NCBI GenBank assembly: GCA_016934715.1
Contig: JAFGSI010000053.1
Location: forward strand, 1 to 64,000
Length of the DNA stretch: 64,000 bases
Direction of reading: 5' to 3'
Source: Anaerolineales bacterium
GTDB taxonomy: Bacteria; Chloroflexota; Anaerolineae; Anaerolineales; Villigracilaceae
Below the pieces are notes generated by a model that saw nothing but the letters and a program-made list of their open reading frames with translations, was not told the origin of the DNA and ran no database searches. This document shows, piece after piece, positions 17,737-26,673 of the stretch (position 1 is the stretch's first letter; each line of letters starts with the position of its first letter). Position numbers and translations under genes: made by a program.

Positions 17737-18348
17737 ATGGCTTTTTCCCTTGCCCCCCTGCCGTATGGTTACGACGCGCTCGAACCCATCATCGATACCA
17801 CCACGATGCAGATCCACCACGACAAACATCATGCCGCCTATGTCAACAACCTGAACGCCGCGATCGAGAAGTACCCCGAACTTGCCGACCAGTCGCTGGA
17901 AGCCCTGCTTTCCAGCCTGAACGCCGTCCCGGAGGACATCCGCACGGCCGTCCGCAACCACGGCGGCGGGACCTGGAACCACAACCTGTTCTGGGAGATC
18001 ATGGCCCCCAAGGCAGGTGGCGAGCCCAGGGGCCCGCTCTCGCAGGCTCTCGAGGCGGCCTTCGGCGATTTCGCCGCTTTCAAGGCGGAGTTCGAAAAGG
18101 CCGCCAATACCCGCTTTGGGTCCGGCTGGGCCTGGCTGGTGGTCAAGAAGGACAATGGTTTGTCGGTCGTCTCGACCTCCAACCAGGACAACCCGCTGTC
18201 CGACGGCCTGACCCCGATCCTGGGCCTGGATGTCTGGGAACACGCCTACTACCTGAAATACCAGAACCGCCGTCCCGAGTACGTTGGCAACTGGTGGAGC
18301 GTGGTCAACTGGGACGAGGTCGCCCGGCGCTACGAAGCCGCCCGCTAG
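17737..18348 (+). CDS. sodA: Superoxide dismutase, Mn/Fe family
   Basis: The 203-residue enzyme dismutates superoxide. Metal ligands are His27, His82, Asp165 and His169 ([21 protein letters not shown]). The outer-sphere glutamine is in NQDNPL (Gln150), the position used by manganese-type rather than iron-type enzymes, so Mn is favoured. GGAG precedes the ATG. It stands alone between a consensus promoter and the ferredoxin gene's own promoter. It protects a genome that also encodes oxygen-labile radical enzymes. Confidence 0.96.
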   Translation: MAFSLAPLPYGYDALEPIIDTTTMQIHHDKHHAAYVNNLNAAIEKYPELADQSLEALLSSLNAVPEDIRTAVRNHGGGTWNHNLFWEIMAPKAGGEPRGPLSQALEAAFGDFAAFKAEFEKAANTRFGSGWAWLVVKKDNGLSVVSTSNQDNPLSDGLTPILGLDVWEHAYYLKYQNRRPEYVGNWWSVVNWDEVARRYEAAR

Positions 18349-18496
18349 AAGGACTCGGGGAGCCTGATGGGCAGCTGGATCTCCCATCCGGGCTGGGTGG
18401 ATTTTACAGCCTACGGCGGAAATATCCGAACTGAAATCATCGCCGCCCCCTGCTTCGTGGCAACTGCAGTTCCGCTGTTTCTGCAAGAAGCAGAAA

Positions 18497-18525
18497 TTGC
18501 GAAAATCCTCCAACATGGATATAAT
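18497..18525 (+). promoter_or_regulatory. Promoter of the ferredoxin gene
   Basis: TTGCGA (18497-18502) and TATAAT (18520-18525) lie 17 bp apart. The ferredoxin ATG, with AGGAGG at 18555-18560, is about 35 bases beyond the expected start. Confidence 0.75.
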
Positions 18526-18566
18526 CAGTCCATCTTGTCCACGTCCATAACCAGAGGAGGAATCTG

Positions 18567-18980
18567 ATGACCCATGTGATTACCAGTCTTTGCCTGCGTG
18601 ATCGCGGCTGTATCGAAGTCTGCCCGGTGGAGTGCATCGTCCCCGGCAAGGCGGGTTCGGAATGGCCGATGGTCTACATCGACCCCGAGACCTGCATCGA
18701 CTGCGGCGCCTGCGTCCCTGAGTGCCCGTACAACGCCATTTTCCCGGAGGCCGAGATCCCGGCGGCCTTCACCGCCCAGGGCGGCGAGTACCTCAACCAG
18801 GTCAGTCTGAGCGGCCACTACGAGGGCACCAACCACCTCGGCAACCCGGTGGCGCTGGACAGTGTCAGGCAGCTCGCGGCCGGCGAAATCGTCGACCTGA
18901 CCCCCGACACCCAGGTCAACGCCGATTTCTTCTCCAGCGGTCCCGGCTATGCCGCCAAGGACGACGACGACGGAACCTGA
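18567..18980 (+). CDS. Seven/eight-iron ferredoxin with C-terminal extension
   Basis: The 137-residue protein's first 65 residues form a bicluster ferredoxin: Cys9, Cys15, Cys19 and Cys23, then CIDCGACVPECP. The Cys9-x5-Cys15 spacing resembles 7Fe ferredoxins (3Fe-4S plus 4Fe-4S). The remaining 70 residues lack cysteines and end in an acidic KDDDDGT tail; such extensions occur in soluble ferredoxins of this size. It is a low-potential electron carrier, partner unknown. It is a single-gene unit with its own promoter and terminator. Confidence 0.88.
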   Translation: MTHVITSLCLRDRGCIEVCPVECIVPGKAGSEWPMVYIDPETCIDCGACVPECPYNAIFPEAEIPAAFTAQGGEYLNQVSLSGHYEGTNHLGNPVALDSVRQLAAGEIVDLTPDTQVNADFFSSGPGYAAKDDDDGT

Positions 18981-19001
18981 TCTCCCCGATCGAAATTCCC
19001 G

Positions 19002-19029
19002 CCAGGCCTCGCCAGAGACCTGGTTTTTT
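19002..19029 (+). terminator. Rho-independent terminator after the ferredoxin gene
   Basis: CCAGGCCTC (19002-19010) and GAGACCTGG (19015-19023) form a 9-bp stem with one mismatch and a four-base loop. T6 follows at 19024-19029. Confidence 0.85.
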
Positions 19030-19041
19030 GTTCCCAAAGGG

Positions 19042-19047
19042 TATAAT
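19042..19047 (+). promoter_or_regulatory. -10 element of the binding-lipoprotein gene
   Basis: TATAAT, 23 bases before the ATG at 19070, follows the terminator directly. No convincing -35 hexamer is present at the usual distance. Confidence 0.5.
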
Positions 19048-19069
19048 CAGATTCGGGAAGGAGATCGCC

Positions 19070-21013
19070 ATGAAACCCGGAGTGCGTTGCTTGGTCTGCT
19101 TGTCTCTCGCCCTGGTCCTGCTGGCGGCCTGCGATGGCCTGCCGTTGGGGGAGGGCTACCGCCTTCCGACGCCGGCCGATGCCCAACTGGCTCCCCTGGC
19201 GACCCCGACCCGGATCCCGGAGTCACCCGACACGCTGGTGGTCTGCCTGGGGGCCGAACCGACCGACCTGTTCCTGTACAGCGAACCGACCTATGAAAAG
19301 CTGGCCATCCTGGCGGCGATCTACGACGGCCCCATTGACCGGATCAATTACACCTATCAGCCGGTCATCCTGGAAAAGATCCCCTCCCTGGCCGACGGCG
19401 ACGCCCTGATCCAGCCGGTGACAGTGGAAGAGGGCGAATTGGTCATCGACACGGGCGGGCAAATGGCGCCCCTGCTGCCCGGGTTGCTCGTCCGGCCGGC
19501 CGGCTGCCGCTCGGATGCCTGTGCCGTGGCCTTTGAGGGGGGGACTCTTGAAATGGATCACCTGCGGGTCACTTTCCATCTCCAGCAGGGCATCCTCTGG
19601 TCGGACGGGACACCGCTGACCGCGCACGACTCGGTCTTCAGTTACCGGGTGGCGGTCTCCGAGTGGACGGCCTACGGGCTGGGGGGGCTGGTCTCGCGCA
19701 GCGCCCCGACCGCGATCTCCACCGCCGCGTACACCGCCGAAGATGAGCACACGGTCGTCTGGACCGGCCTGCCGGGCTTCATGGACCCGACCTATCAGGC
19801 CAATTTCTTCATTCCCCTGCCTGCACATACCCTGGCGCGCTTTCCGGTCGAAGTGCTGCTCGCCTCGGATGATGCCAACCGGACCCCGCTGGGTTGGGGG
19901 CCTTACAGGTTGACCACCTGGGAGCCCGGGGCGCAGATCATCCTTGAGCGCAATCCGAACTACTTTCGGTCCGGGGAAGGGCTGCCGTACTTTGACCGGC
20001 TGGTCTTCCGCTTCCAGGGGCGCGACCTGGTTGCCAACCTGACCGCCATCCAGTCGGGGGCCTGCGACATCCTGCTGGCCGATGCTCTGCCGGAGGTGCC
20101 CACCCCTGAGATGCTGATCCTGGTCGAAGCCGGGGCGGCCCGGCTGGTGCCGCTCCCCGGGTTGGACGGGGCGGTCTGGGAGGCCCTGACCTTTGGCGTC
20201 AATTCCGGTGAGGGTGTGCCGCGTCCCGATTTCTTCGATGACCCGCGTCTGCGGCATGCCGCGGCCTACTGCCTCGACCGCCAGGCGATGGCGGATGCGA
20301 TCTACCTTGGTACCGCCCCGCTGATCGACACCTACCTTCCGACCGGCCATCCTCTGCTGGTGGGGGCCCAGGTCGCAAGCTACCCCTATCAACCGGAGTC
20401 CGGCATGGCTCTGCTGGACGATCTCGGCTGGCGCGATGAGGACGCTGACGGGATCCGGGAAGCCCATGGCGTGACGGGGATCGCGGAAGGCGTGCTGTTG
20501 CAGTTCACCCTGACGACCACCGATTCCGGTTTGCGGCTCGCGGCCGGTCAGGCCATCGCTGCTGATCTGGCCGCCTGCGGGATGGATGTCGCCCTGGTCC
20601 AGGCTCCGGGCCGCGAGCTGTTTGTCCAGGACAGCCAGGCGCTCCTGGCCGGGCGGCGCTTCGACCTGGCCCTGTTCTCCACCCGGACGGGTTGGGTCCC
20701 GCCCTGTGCGCTCGGCATGACGTCTGCCATCCCGGCCGGGGGAAACGCCTGGGCTGGCGAGAACCTGAGCGGGTACGTCAATCCGGCGTACGACGCTGCC
20801 TGCGCGCTGGCCCTGGACAGCCTGCCGGGGACACCGGAGTATGTCACCGCCCACCAGGAGGCGCTGCGCATCTACTCGGCTGACCTGCCGGTCCTGCCGC
20901 TGTTCGTGCAGGTGTATTTCATGATGACCCGGCCGGAATTGAGCGGGCTTTCTGTGGCCTACACCCAGGGCAGCGAATTGATCCACGTTGAGACTCTGCG
21001 CCGGGAGCCGTGA
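19070..21013 (+). CDS. Family 5 extracellular solute-binding lipoprotein (peptide/nickel-type ABC)
   Basis: The 647-residue protein has a signal peptide with lipobox LLAAC (Cys at about residue 22). A large periplasmic-binding-protein class C fold follows; the LSDGTPLTAHDSVFS-like block (ILWSDGTPLTAHDSVFSY) and NPNYFRSGEGLPYFDR are typical of SBP family 5. These capture oligopeptides, nickel chelates or other solutes for an ABC permease. No permease or ATPase gene adjoins, so this is an orphan or serves a distant transporter. GGGAAGGAG precedes the ATG. Confidence 0.9.
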   Translation: MKPGVRCLVCLSLALVLLAACDGLPLGEGYRLPTPADAQLAPLATPTRIPESPDTLVVCLGAEPTDLFLYSEPTYEKLAILAAIYDGPIDRINYTYQPVILEKIPSLADGDALIQPVTVEEGELVIDTGGQMAPLLPGLLVRPAGCRSDACAVAFEGGTLEMDHLRVTFHLQQGILWSDGTPLTAHDSVFSYRVAVSEWTAYGLGGLVSRSAPTAISTAAYTAEDEHTVVWTGLPGFMDPTYQANFFIPLPAHTLARFPVEVLLASDDANRTPLGWGPYRLTTWEPGAQIILERNPNYFRSGEGLPYFDRLVFRFQGRDLVANLTAIQSGACDILLADALPEVPTPEMLILVEAGAARLVPLPGLDGAVWEALTFGVNSGEGVPRPDFFDDPRLRHAAAYCLDRQAMADAIYLGTAPLIDTYLPTGHPLLVGAQVASYPYQPESGMALLDDLGWRDEDADGIREAHGVTGIAEGVLLQFTLTTTDSGLRLAAGQAIAADLAACGMDVALVQAPGRELFVQDSQALLAGRRFDLALFSTRTGWVPPCALGMTSAIPAGGNAWAGENLSGYVNPAYDAACALALDSLPGTPEYVTAHQEALRIYSADLPVLPLFVQVYFMMTRPELSGLSVAYTQGSELIHVETLRREP

Positions 21014-21109
21014 CCCCGGGGTACCATTGCAGTCTCAATTTCACACCGCAGGCATGACTTGTGATAGACTCATACCCACGCTTGCAGCACGTCAATGACG
21101 GAGTAGACC

Positions 21110-21616
21110 ATGTCCCTTGATCCCACCTTCTTGAGCGGCTTCACCCTGGTCCTGACGGGTTTTGGCGGGGCATTCCTGGTGGCGATGTGGATTGCCCTGG
21201 TCGTCTGGACATATCGCGATATTCGCAATCGTCATCGCGACCGGCTGGTGCACATCCTGGCGGCGGCTCTGGTGGCCGTCCTGTTCCTGCCGGGAGTGCT
21301 GGTCTACCTTGTTCTGCGCCCGGGCCATACGCTGGAGGAGGAGTACCAGCGCACCCTCGAAGAGGAGGCCCTTCTCCAGACGATCGAAGATCAGTCCATT
21401 TGTCCGGGATGTGAACGCCGCGTCAAGGAGGACTGGCAGGTTTGCCCGAATTGCCACACCAGGCTCAAGAAACCCTGCCACAAGTGCGGCCGGTTGATGG
21501 AGATGCCCTGGAACCTGTGTCCTTACTGCGGCACCCCGGCCCCCGGGATGCGCCGGGAGGGGATCACGATGTCCGAGGCGCTCGGCGGCCAATCGCGAGA
21601 GGATGACCTGGGTTGA
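21110..21616 (+). CDS. Membrane protein with C-terminal double zinc ribbon
   Basis: The 168-residue protein has two transmembrane helices (about residues 10-34 and 46-66) and an acidic helical linker. Two zinc-ribbon units follow: CPGCERR...CPNC (about 98-118) and CHKCGR...CPYC (about 122-140). 'Double zinc ribbon' membrane proteins are widespread and mostly uncharacterised; the ribbons probably face the cytoplasm and bind protein or nucleic acid. The function is unknown. It is followed 56 bases later by the MenC-like gene. Confidence 0.75.
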   Translation: MSLDPTFLSGFTLVLTGFGGAFLVAMWIALVVWTYRDIRNRHRDRLVHILAAALVAVLFLPGVLVYLVLRPGHTLEEEYQRTLEEEALLQTIEDQSICPGCERRVKEDWQVCPNCHTRLKKPCHKCGRLMEMPWNLCPYCGTPAPGMRREGITMSEALGGQSREDDLG

Positions 21617-21672
21617 AGTTCCTTCTGTCGTGATGGTCCCGGGGCCGTCGCGACAGCCGATCAGGGATAGTC

Positions 21673-22785
21673 ATGCGAATCGAAAGGATCACTCTCGATC
21701 ACCTGCGCATGCCGCTCGTCACGCCGTTCGAGACCTCCTTTGGGCGCAGCACCGCCCGGGAATGCATCCTGGTCACGGTCCATGCGGAAGGGCTGACCGG
21801 CTACGGCGAGTGCGTCGCTGACCGTGATCCGGGTTACTGCTACGAGACGACCGGCACGGCCTGGCATATTCTGAAAGACTATCTTGCCCCGCTCCTTCTC
21901 GGGCATGACCTGGCCGGCATCGAGGACTATCGCCAGCGGGTGCGATCGATCAAGGGGCACCTGCTGGCCAAGGCGGGGGTCGAGATGGCCCTGTGGGACC
22001 TGCTCGGCAAGCAGGCCGGGCAACCGCTGTCCCGCTTGTTGGGAGGAACCCGGCCCCGGGTCCAGGTTGGGGTATCGGTCGGGCTGCAGGCCTCGCCTGC
22101 GGCGCTCGTCACGATCGTCGGGCAGTATCTGGACCTGGGCTACGCCCGCATCAAGCTCAAGATCAAGCCCGGGCGTGACCTGGACGATGTCGGCGCGGTC
22201 AGGGATGCCTTTCCTGCCGTTCGCCTGCAGGTGGATGCCAACGCGGCCTACACGCCCGAGACGGCCTCGGCCCTGTTGCCGCTCGACGCGCTGGCGCTGC
22301 TTCTGATCGAACAACCCCTGGCGGAGGACGATCTATGGGATCACGCCCGCCTGCAGGAGCAGTTCCGCACTCCGCTGTGCCTCGACGAGAGCATCACCTC
22401 GCTGCGCCATGCCCGCCAGGCGCTCGAGATGAGATCTTGCCGGGTGATCAATATCAAGGCCGGGCGGGTCGGCGGGTTGAGCCTGGCAGTGGGCATCCAT
22501 GACCTTTGCCAGGAGCGCGGCATGCCGGTCTGGTGCGGGGGGATGCTCGAGACCGGGGTCGGGCGGGCTTCCAACCTGGCGCTGGCCTCGCTGCCCAATT
22601 TCACCCTTCCCGGCGATATTTCTGCCTCCGATCGTTATTACGCGCGGGACATCACCCGCGAACGCTTCACGCTCGATGCGGACTCTTGCATCGCCGTCCC
22701 GACCGGACCTGGCCTGGGCGTGACCCTGGACGAGGTCGCCGTGCAGGAATTCAGCCTGGCCCGGACGGCTCTCTGTCCAGCCTAA
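21673..22785 (+). CDS. menC: o-Succinylbenzoate synthase/N-succinylamino acid racemase-type enolase-superfamily enzyme
   Basis: The 370-residue member of the enolase superfamily has a full muconate-lactonising-type active site: K161-x-K163, metal ligands Asp188, Glu213 and Asp238, and Lys262 in NIKAGRVGG. Length and the GGMLETGVGRASN motif fit the MenC/NSAR group. These form o-succinylbenzoate in menaquinone synthesis, racemise N-succinyl amino acids, or do both. A menaquinone-using alternative complex III is encoded nearby. No other men gene lies in the window, so the main reaction cannot be fixed by context. Confidence 0.85.
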   Translation: MRIERITLDHLRMPLVTPFETSFGRSTARECILVTVHAEGLTGYGECVADRDPGYCYETTGTAWHILKDYLAPLLLGHDLAGIEDYRQRVRSIKGHLLAKAGVEMALWDLLGKQAGQPLSRLLGGTRPRVQVGVSVGLQASPAALVTIVGQYLDLGYARIKLKIKPGRDLDDVGAVRDAFPAVRLQVDANAAYTPETASALLPLDALALLLIEQPLAEDDLWDHARLQEQFRTPLCLDESITSLRHARQALEMRSCRVINIKAGRVGGLSLAVGIHDLCQERGMPVWCGGMLETGVGRASNLALASLPNFTLPGDISASDRYYARDITRERFTLDADSCIAVPTGPGLGVTLDEVAVQEFSLARTALCPA

Positions 22786-22804
22786 ACGCGAAGGAAATCC
22801 GATT

Positions 22805-24571
22805 TTGAGAACCAAACATTCCATCGTGCGGCCTGTTTTCGTTTTCAGTGTTGTTCTCGTCCTTGTTTCCTGTGCGCCGGCCTGGGGATCAGGGGCGCCG
22901 GGCACGAATGTACCCGTTGCGCCGCCCGCCTCTCAGGAGATCCCCGCCGGGCAGCCCTTCACGTCCACCCCCTTCCAGCCCGAAGGGTACTTTCCAACGG
23001 ACACGCCGACCACCAGCCTGACCGCTGTGGGGATCCCGAGTTCAACCCCCAGCCAGACGCCGGGCATCACCACCACGCCTGCTCCGCTCCTGCTGTGGAT
23101 CGCCCCTTCCGTCCCGCCGGCGCTGCGCCAGGCGGCGCTCCATGCGGGCCTGCGGGTGGCCGAAACCGCCCGGGCCGGCACGGTAAGCCTGGAGCTGTAC
23201 GACGCGCAGGTTTCCATCCCCAATAGGTATTCGACCTGGATCTATGCCCTGGTGGCTCCTTTTCCGACGGTCACCGATGGGGTCACGAATACAGACCTGC
23301 AGAATGCCTGGAACGGCCGGCCCAGCGGGCCCTTTGCCGGCCGGCCGCTATGGATGACCGAGTCCACCCTGGCGGCGTTCACGGCCCGGTGGGGGTCACC
23401 TGCCAGTGGTGCTGTGCGGGTGGCCGCGGACTCCGGGCTGCTCGAAGGGGCCTGGGCGGCGCGGCCGGCCTGGGCGATCGTCCCGTTCGAAGACCTTGAG
23501 CCGCGCTGGAAAGTCCTGACCATCGACGGCCAGTCGCCGATCCACATGGATTTCAACCCGCTCAATTACCCCCTGACGATTACATTTGCCTTTCGTTCCA
23601 GCGCGTATCCCCAATTTACGGCCGATCTTCCTGCAACCAACCGCGAGCAGTCCAGGATGACCGTGCTGGTGATGACCGGTGTGACTGCCATGGTCCGGGC
23701 GACGGCCTACCGCATGGAACAGCGCGGGATCCTGTACCCGGGTGAGGCGGTGCGGGATGTGCTGCGCAGCGCCGACCTGACCCACATCAGCAACGAGATC
23801 CCGTTTGCCGAGGGCTGCCCCTATCCCAATCCGAACTCTACCAGCCTGATCTTTTGTTCCGACCCGGATTACATCCAGTTGCTGGAAGACGTTGGCACCG
23901 ACATTGTCGAGCTGACCGGCAACCACTTCCAGGATCACGGCTCGGCGGCGACCATGATGACGCTGGAGATGTATACTGCCCGGGACTGGCCTTACTACGG
24001 GGGCGGCCGCAACCTGGACGATGCGACCAGGTCGATCACGGTCGAACATAATGGCAATCGGTTGGCCTTCATCGGCTGCAATCCGGTCGGACCGGAATAC
24101 GCCTGGGCAACGGAAACGCGCCCCGGGGCTGCCCCGTGCGGGGATTATTCCTGGATGACGTCTGAGATCAACCGTCTGGATGCCGCCGGGATTATTGTGA
24201 TCGCCACAATGCAATATAATGAGTACTATATCCACAATGCGCCCGAGAACCAGGTGCGTGACTTTGGCCGCCTGGCCGACGCCGGGGCGGCGATCGTCAG
24301 CGGCAGCCAGGCGCATTTCCCGCAGGCGATTGCATTTGGCGACGGCTCTTTTATCCACTACGGATTGGGAAATCTATTCTTCGACCAGATGAACGTTCCT
24401 GTCCCCGGGACGCAGCGCGAGTTCATCGACCGGCACATTCTCTACGGCGGCCGGCATATCAGCACCGAGTTGCTGACGTACATGCTCGAGGATTATGCCC
24501 GTCCGCGCCCGATGACCGAACTGGAACGCCTTGATCTCCTGCAGGATATCTTCCTGGCCAGCGGCTGGTAA
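22805..24571 (+). CDS. CapA-like (poly-gamma-glutamate synthesis-type) lipoprotein
   Basis: The 588-residue protein begins at TTG with AAGGA upstream. A signal peptide has lipobox LVSC (about residue 23), followed by a Pro/Thr/Ser-rich linker (about 25-95). A long unassigned domain with binding-protein-like features comes next, then a CapA metallophosphoesterase-like domain (about 285-570). The latter has NEIPF, ELTGNHFQDHG and SGSQAHFPQ motifs. CapA proteins take part in poly-gamma-glutamate or related polymer export; no capBC genes are present. The start follows menC by 19 bases. Confidence 0.82.
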   Translation: MRTKHSIVRPVFVFSVVLVLVSCAPAWGSGAPGTNVPVAPPASQEIPAGQPFTSTPFQPEGYFPTDTPTTSLTAVGIPSSTPSQTPGITTTPAPLLLWIAPSVPPALRQAALHAGLRVAETARAGTVSLELYDAQVSIPNRYSTWIYALVAPFPTVTDGVTNTDLQNAWNGRPSGPFAGRPLWMTESTLAAFTARWGSPASGAVRVAADSGLLEGAWAARPAWAIVPFEDLEPRWKVLTIDGQSPIHMDFNPLNYPLTITFAFRSSAYPQFTADLPATNREQSRMTVLVMTGVTAMVRATAYRMEQRGILYPGEAVRDVLRSADLTHISNEIPFAEGCPYPNPNSTSLIFCSDPDYIQLLEDVGTDIVELTGNHFQDHGSAATMMTLEMYTARDWPYYGGGRNLDDATRSITVEHNGNRLAFIGCNPVGPEYAWATETRPGAAPCGDYSWMTSEINRLDAAGIIVIATMQYNEYYIHNAPENQVRDFGRLADAGAAIVSGSQAHFPQAIAFGDGSFIHYGLGNLFFDQMNVPVPGTQREFIDRHILYGGRHISTELLTYMLEDYARPRPMTELERLDLLQDIFLASGW

Positions 24572-24617
24572 CACCGGGCTTGTGGCCGGGCGCGGTGTAA
24601 AATTAGGAATGGAACCG

Positions 24618-25247
24618 ATGAAAATCTATGACATAAGCCTGACGATGTCCCCCGGAATGCCGGTTTGGCCTGGCGACCCGCCGGTGGCCCTGACCAGGGT
24701 CGCCTCGATGGACGAAGGCGCCCATGCCAACCTGACGCACCTGGCCTGCAGCGCCCACACCGGCACCCACGTCGACGCGCCGCATCACTTTCTCAATGAC
24801 CGGCGCACGGTCGAGGGCCTGCCGTTGGAGGTGCTCACCGGGCCGGCATGCCTGGTCCGCATCCCCGACCAGGTGACCTTGATCACCGCCGCGGTGCTTG
24901 AAGCGGCCGCCATCCCCGCCGGGACCGAGCGCTTGCTGCTTAAGACCGCCAACTCGGCCCTGTGGGGCCAGGGTGCGGAATTCTTCACCGCTTTCGTGGG
25001 CGTGTCCGAAGACGGAGCCGCCTGGTTGGTCCGCAGCGGCATCCGTCTGATCGGTGTGGATTACCTGTCCGTCGCGCCCTACAAGCAAGGGGTTCCGACC
25101 CACCGGGCGCTGCTGGCGGGCGGCGTGGTGATCGTCGAAGGGCTGGATCTGAGGGCGGTTGAACCTGGCGAATACGCTCTCTATTGTCTGCCGCTCAAAC
25201 TGGCTGGCTCCGACGGTGCCCCGGCGCGAGCCATCCTGGTCGGCTGA
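24618..25247 (+). CDS. Cyclase-family protein (kynurenine formamidase-like)
   Basis: The 209-residue metal-dependent hydrolase of the cyclase family has the defining HTGTHVDAPHH motif (HxGTHxDxPxH, near residue 53), which binds a metal pair. Family members include bacterial kynurenine formamidase and isatin hydrolase; the substrate here is undetermined. The ATG at 24618 has AGGA at a normal distance. An in-frame ATG at 24609 would be leaderless, because TAAAAT lies at 24598-24603. Either start changes only three residues. Confidence 0.88.
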   Translation: MKIYDISLTMSPGMPVWPGDPPVALTRVASMDEGAHANLTHLACSAHTGTHVDAPHHFLNDRRTVEGLPLEVLTGPACLVRIPDQVTLITAAVLEAAAIPAGTERLLLKTANSALWGQGAEFFTAFVGVSEDGAAWLVRSGIRLIGVDYLSVAPYKQGVPTHRALLAGGVVIVEGLDLRAVEPGEYALYCLPLKLAGSDGAPARAILVG

Positions 25248-25292
25248 GCGGGTCATGCTGGAGCAGGGGATCGTCTCATGTGGAGGTGAAAG

Positions 25293-26126
25293 ATGCAATA
25301 CCCGTCACAACCCGTTCGGCGTTACTTCGGCCTGACTCTGATCCAGCTGGTCATCCTGGCCTGCATGGGTCTGTTCTCGATCGGCCTGGTTGTAGGGATG
25401 GGATGGTTTGTGCTTGGCGATTCCGTCCAGCCCGGTGTGGAGCTGCCCACCCTGGCCCAGCTGCCCACCTCCATGCCGCCGGCGGCTCCCGAAGCGCCGA
25501 CCGCGACCCTGGAGGAGACCGAACCGCCTGTCCCGACGATTACGCCGACGGCCACCGAAACGCCCATTCCGTACCGGTCGCTGATCCCGGCCGGGTGGAA
25601 CCAGTTCCTGGGAGGCGCGGTCGAAATCTGGCTGCCCCCGAGTTTCGTCGGTGGGGACATGACCGTCCATCGGACGCAGACCCTGGCAGCCCTGGATGAT
25701 CTCGATCCATTCTTTTCAGCCGCGGTCGACTTTGGGCGCAACCTGCCCCCCGAATGTGTCCTGTTTGCCGTCGACTCCCAGCGCAGTCCGCTGCTGGTGA
25801 TCACCGATATGCGGTTGTGTTTCGACCCCGAGCCGGTTTCGGACCTGGCCGATTATGTGTACGCGATCTTCGGCGATCTGCCGGCCGGGACTACGAATCC
25901 TCCCCTGATTACCGAGAGCACCGCCCTGACGCCTCTCTGGGGAGAGGCGGCTCACCGGGTTCTTTTCGAGATCGAGTCCGATGGGTTGCAGCTCAAGAAG
26001 GCGATGTACTTTGTCCTGGACGGGGATACTGTCTGGGTCATCATGTTCACCACCCATATCAACGAATTCTACGATCGGCGGCCGGCCTTCGAGCAGGTTT
26101 TCCAGACCTTCCGGATTGCCCCCTAG
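25293..26126 (+). CDS. Membrane-anchored hypothetical protein with Pro/Thr-rich linker
   Basis: The 277-residue protein has one N-terminal transmembrane helix (about residues 14-40). A Pro/Thr/Glu-rich extracytoplasmic linker (about 48-95) is followed by a globular domain (about 95-277) beginning IPAGWNQFLGGAVEIWLPPSFVG and ending with a Phe-rich DRRPAFEQVFQTFRI. That end pattern resembles PsbP-like or DUF1795-like stress lipoprotein domains, but I cannot assign it. GGAGG lies just upstream of the ATG, and a terminator follows. Confidence 0.7.
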   Translation: MQYPSQPVRRYFGLTLIQLVILACMGLFSIGLVVGMGWFVLGDSVQPGVELPTLAQLPTSMPPAAPEAPTATLEETEPPVPTITPTATETPIPYRSLIPAGWNQFLGGAVEIWLPPSFVGGDMTVHRTQTLAALDDLDPFFSAAVDFGRNLPPECVLFAVDSQRSPLLVITDMRLCFDPEPVSDLADYVYAIFGDLPAGTTNPPLITESTALTPLWGEAAHRVLFEIESDGLQLKKAMYFVLDGDTVWVIMFTTHINEFYDRRPAFEQVFQTFRIAP

Positions 26127-26146
26127 GCGAAGCCATTTTTGAATGA

Positions 26147-26183
26147 AAAACTCCCGCTGGCCGTGTGCTGCCTCGGGAGTTTT
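26147..26183. terminator. Bidirectional terminator between convergent genes
   Basis: AAAACTCCCG (26147-26156) and CGGGAGTTTT (26174-26183) form a perfect 10-bp stem with A and T tracts at its outer ends. It can therefore end both the plus-strand hypothetical gene and the minus-strand RRM gene. Confidence 0.8.
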
Positions 26184-26187
26184 GCTG

Positions 26188-26547
26188 TTAATATCTGCGC
26201 TGGCCGCCGCGGGGATTGCGCCGGTTGCGCCCGCCGCCAGGGCCACCGCGGTTGTTGCCACCCCGCCGGTCATCGTAGCGGTCCCCGAAGCTGCGCTCTT
26301 CCTTCGGGCGGGCAATGTTGACCTTGAGCGGCCGGTTGCCAAAGGTCTGGTCGTTGAACAGCTGGATCGCTTTTTCAGCCTCGCTCTGGTTGCTCATCTC
26401 GACGAAGGCAAACCCCTTCGAGCGGCCGCTATCGCGATCCTTGATCAGTGCCACCGAACTGACCGTCCCGGCCTGGCTGAACAGGTCGCGTAGTTCATCT
26501 TCGGTGGTTTCGTAGGACAGGTTGCCTACATAGAGCTTGGTTTGCAT
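26188..26547 (-). CDS. RRM-type glycine-rich RNA-binding protein
   Basis: The 119-residue protein has a single RRM domain (residues 3-80) with RNP2 LYVGNL and RNP1 KGFAFVEM. A Gly/Arg/Asn-rich (RGG-like) tail follows (about 85-119). This is the bacterial and cyanobacterial Rbp layout, and such proteins are often cold-induced RNA chaperones. It is a single-gene unit. The ATG at 26547 has an AAGAGGAAAA purine stretch upstream. Confidence 0.92.
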   Translation of the reverse strand: MQTKLYVGNLSYETTEDELRDLFSQAGTVSSVALIKDRDSGRSKGFAFVEMSNQSEAEKAIQLFNDQTFGNRPLKVNIARPKEERSFGDRYDDRRGGNNRGGPGGGRNRRNPRGGQRRY

Positions 26548-26586
26548 TTTTCCTCTTTCACTTGTGATGGGTACAGCCGGTCGGTG

Positions 26587-26622
26587 AAAAAAACAGCGCC
26601 AGGCCTGTTTCAGGTCTGGCGC
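26587..26622 (-). terminator. Terminator of the fabL transcript
   Basis: Read on the minus strand, a 12-bp stem with one mismatch (26622-26611 with 26607-26596) and a three-base loop is followed by T7 (26593-26587). It lies 50 bases after the fabL stop and upstream of the RRM gene. Confidence 0.8.
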
Positions 26623-26673
26623 AATCGCGCGCACAAATCCCGCTGCAAGTAGGCCTATTCTAACATGAAAAAG